DNA of 64,000 nucleotides, taken from Azorhizobium sp943371865 (GTDB lineage: Bacteria; Pseudomonadota; Alphaproteobacteria; Rhizobiales; Xanthobacteraceae). A program made the translations under genes and the position numbers. Every line of letters begins with the position of its first letter. Position 1 is the stretch's first letter. Location: the NCBI RefSeq assembly GCF_943371865.1, contig NZ_CALRWL010000025.1, positions 1 to 64,000 on the forward strand, read 5' to 3'. The notes under the pieces are model-generated. The model was given only the letters and a program-made list of their open reading frames with translations, had not been told where the DNA came from and did not search any database. Positions 62,815 to 64,000 of this stretch are shown here, piece by piece.

Positions 62815-64000
62815 ATGACCGTCTCATCACAAACAATCCCCACGCAGTCCGCATCCGACCGGATCCCCCCCGGCAGCCGACCGCGCGCCATTGTCATCGG
62901 CGGCTCCATGGCCGGGCTGTTCGTGGCGCTGCTGCTCCGCCGCGCCGGCTGGGACGCGGATGTCTTCGAGCGCATGGGCTCTGAACTGTCCTCCCGCGGC
63001 GCCGGGATCGTGACCCACGCGGAACTGTTCGACGTGCTCCAGCACGCCGGCATCAACACCGATGAGGCGCGGGTCGGCGTCCGGGTGGAGGGGCGCCGGG
63101 TGTTTGCGCGCGACGGTACGGTATCGGGCTCGCACCCCCTTGAGCAGGTACTGACCTCGTGGGGCCATCTCTACGGACTGTTGCGGCAGGCCATGCCCGC
63201 GGCCCACTACCATCACGGCCGAACGCTCACCCGCATCAGCGAAACCGCCACGGCCGTCACCGCCCATTTCAGCGACGGCAGCATCGAGACCGGCGATCTG
63301 CTGGTGGGCTGCGACGGCATTTTCTCCACCGTCCGCGCCCAGTTGGCACCGCAGTCCACGCCGGCCTATGCGGGCTATTTTGCGTGGCGCGGCCTGGTGG
63401 ATGAGAGCGACCTCACGCCCGAAACCCGCGCGGCCCTGTGCGATCATTTCGCCTTTTCCCTGCCGCCCGGCGAGCAGATGCTCGGCTATCCGGTGGCCGG
63501 CGCCAACGAAGCGCTGGATCGGGGGCAGCGGCGCTTCAACTTCGTCTGGTATCGCCCGGCCCCGGTGGATGGCGTGCTGAAGGACCTGCTCACCGACAGT
63601 GACGGGATTTCGCACGCGCTTTCGATTCCTCCCAACAAGATCCGCCCGCAGGTCCTGGACCAGATGCGCGCCGATGCGAGAGACCTTCTGGCACCGCAGT
63701 TCGCCGAGGTGGTGACGCGCACCCATCAGCCATTTATCCAGGTGATTCAAGATCTTGAGACCCCCCGGATGCAACTCTCGCCGCGCACGGTGATCCTGGG
63801 TGATGCCGCCTTCGTGGCACGGCCGCATGTGGGCATGGGCGTCACCAAGGCGGCTGGCGATGCCGCCGCGCTGGTCCGGGCCCTGGCCCAACCGGCAGCG
63901 ACACTGCCGCATGCCCTGGCCGCCTTCGCCCAGGCCCGCGAGCCGTTCGGGGCCGCCGTGGTGACGCGGGCGCGGCAATTGGGGGCCTATATGCAGGCCC
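62815..64000 (+). CDS. FAD-dependent monooxygenase (aromatic-ring hydroxylase class), partial
   Basis: Runs off the right edge after about 395 codons. Class A flavin monooxygenase signs: GGSMAGLFVALLLRRAGWDA with an FER end (FAD), GCDGIFSTVRAQLAPQ (DG motif) and VILGDAAFVARPHVGMGVTK (GD motif). Nearest known types are 2,6-dihydroxypyridine 3-monooxygenase and salicylate hydroxylase. GGAGG lies 7 nt before the ATG. It is likely regulated by the palindrome at 62653. Confidence 0.85.
   Translation, partial: MTVSSQTIPTQSASDRIPPGSRPRAIVIGGSMAGLFVALLLRRAGWDADVFERMGSELSSRGAGIVTHAELFDVLQHAGINTDEARVGVRVEGRRVFARDGTVSGSHPLEQVLTSWGHLYGLLRQAMPAAHYHHGRTLTRISETATAVTAHFSDGSIETGDLLVGCDGIFSTVRAQLAPQSTPAYAGYFAWRGLVDESDLTPETRAALCDHFAFSLPPGEQMLGYPVAGANEALDRGQRRFNFVWYRPAPVDGVLKDLLTDSDGISHALSIPPNKIRPQVLDQMRADARDLLAPQFAEVVTRTHQPFIQVIQDLETPRMQLSPRTVILGDAAFVARPHVGMGVTKAAGDAAALVRALAQPAATLPHALAAFAQAREPFGAAVVTRARQLGAYMQA

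Noticed and set aside
62827..63978. Long minus-strand open frame opposite the monooxygenase
   Set aside because: The plus strand carries clear FAD-binding, DG and GD motifs with a good ribosome-binding site. The minus-strand frame has no motif and low-complexity composition, typical of antisense frames in GC-rich DNA.
1..64000. CRISPR array
   Set aside because: No set of regularly spaced short repeats and no cas-like genes were seen.

Overview
The window is GC-rich DNA from an alphaproteobacterium. The ParB-like/DUF932 pair, the FCD-type GntR regulators, the LivM-LivG fusion, the HWE-type histidine kinase and the opgG-opgH pair fit the order Hyphomicrobiales (perhaps Xanthobacteraceae; the family is a guess). 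Most of the window, from its left edge to about 56.7 kb, looks like the right-hand part of a genomic island or integrative element. A tyrosine recombinase gene (55169-56512, minus) lies next to a tRNA-Arg(ACG) 3' half (56704-56748), the usual footprint of integration into a tRNA gene. Ordinary chromosome (opgG, opgH, a sensor kinase, a flavin monooxygenase) begins to its right.

Layout. 0.1-3.7 kb: plasmid/ICE-type backbone with a ParB-like protein and a DUF932 protein, each preceded by a copy of the same leader hairpin. 3.9-12.2 kb: copper/metal module with a CusA remnant, a Cys/His-rich exported protein, a small lipoprotein, a TolC-type outer-membrane factor, a multicopper oxidase, a cupredoxin and a CusF-like protein; then two paralogous small secreted proteins around a Crp/Fnr regulator and a second Cys/His protein. 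IS5 and IS3 transposase scraps lie among them. 12.2-17.8 kb: a quinone/electrophile detoxification group (F420-type NADP oxidoreductase-like protein, Rrf2, LysR, azoreductase, DoxX, luciferase-like oxidoreductase and a doubly broken glutathionyl-hydroquinone reductase gene). 17.8-18.3 kb: a scar with an isochorismatase fragment and an IS66 tail.

18.3-35.9 kb: a catabolic cluster bounded by two FCD-type GntR regulators. It has two SDRs and a quinone oxidoreductase on the minus strand, then a branched-chain-type ABC importer with fused LivM-LivG, an aldehyde dehydrogenase, an AroE-like dehydrogenase, an SDR, a fused E1 alpha-beta 2-oxoacid/acetoin-type dehydrogenase, a GlcD-like FAD oxidoreductase and a GMC oxidoreductase. 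The set suggests stepwise oxidation of an imported hydroxylated compound; the substrate cannot be read from sequence.

36.4-51.5 kb: a long plus-strand operon-like run with five amidase-signature hydrolases, two tiny AtzG/GatC-like proteins each beside amidases, a complete dipeptide-type ABC importer, an AbrB-type membrane protein and an isochorismatase-family hydrolase with a late frameshift. This looks like a dedicated uptake-and-hydrolysis system for an amide- or urea-type compound, resembling the AtzE-AtzG logic of cyanuric acid degradation but with an unknown substrate, and is the most likely undescribed system here. 51.8-54.8 kb holds an NTF2-like protein, an MBL-fold protein without the usual zinc histidines, a DsbA-type protein and a divergent LysR regulator.
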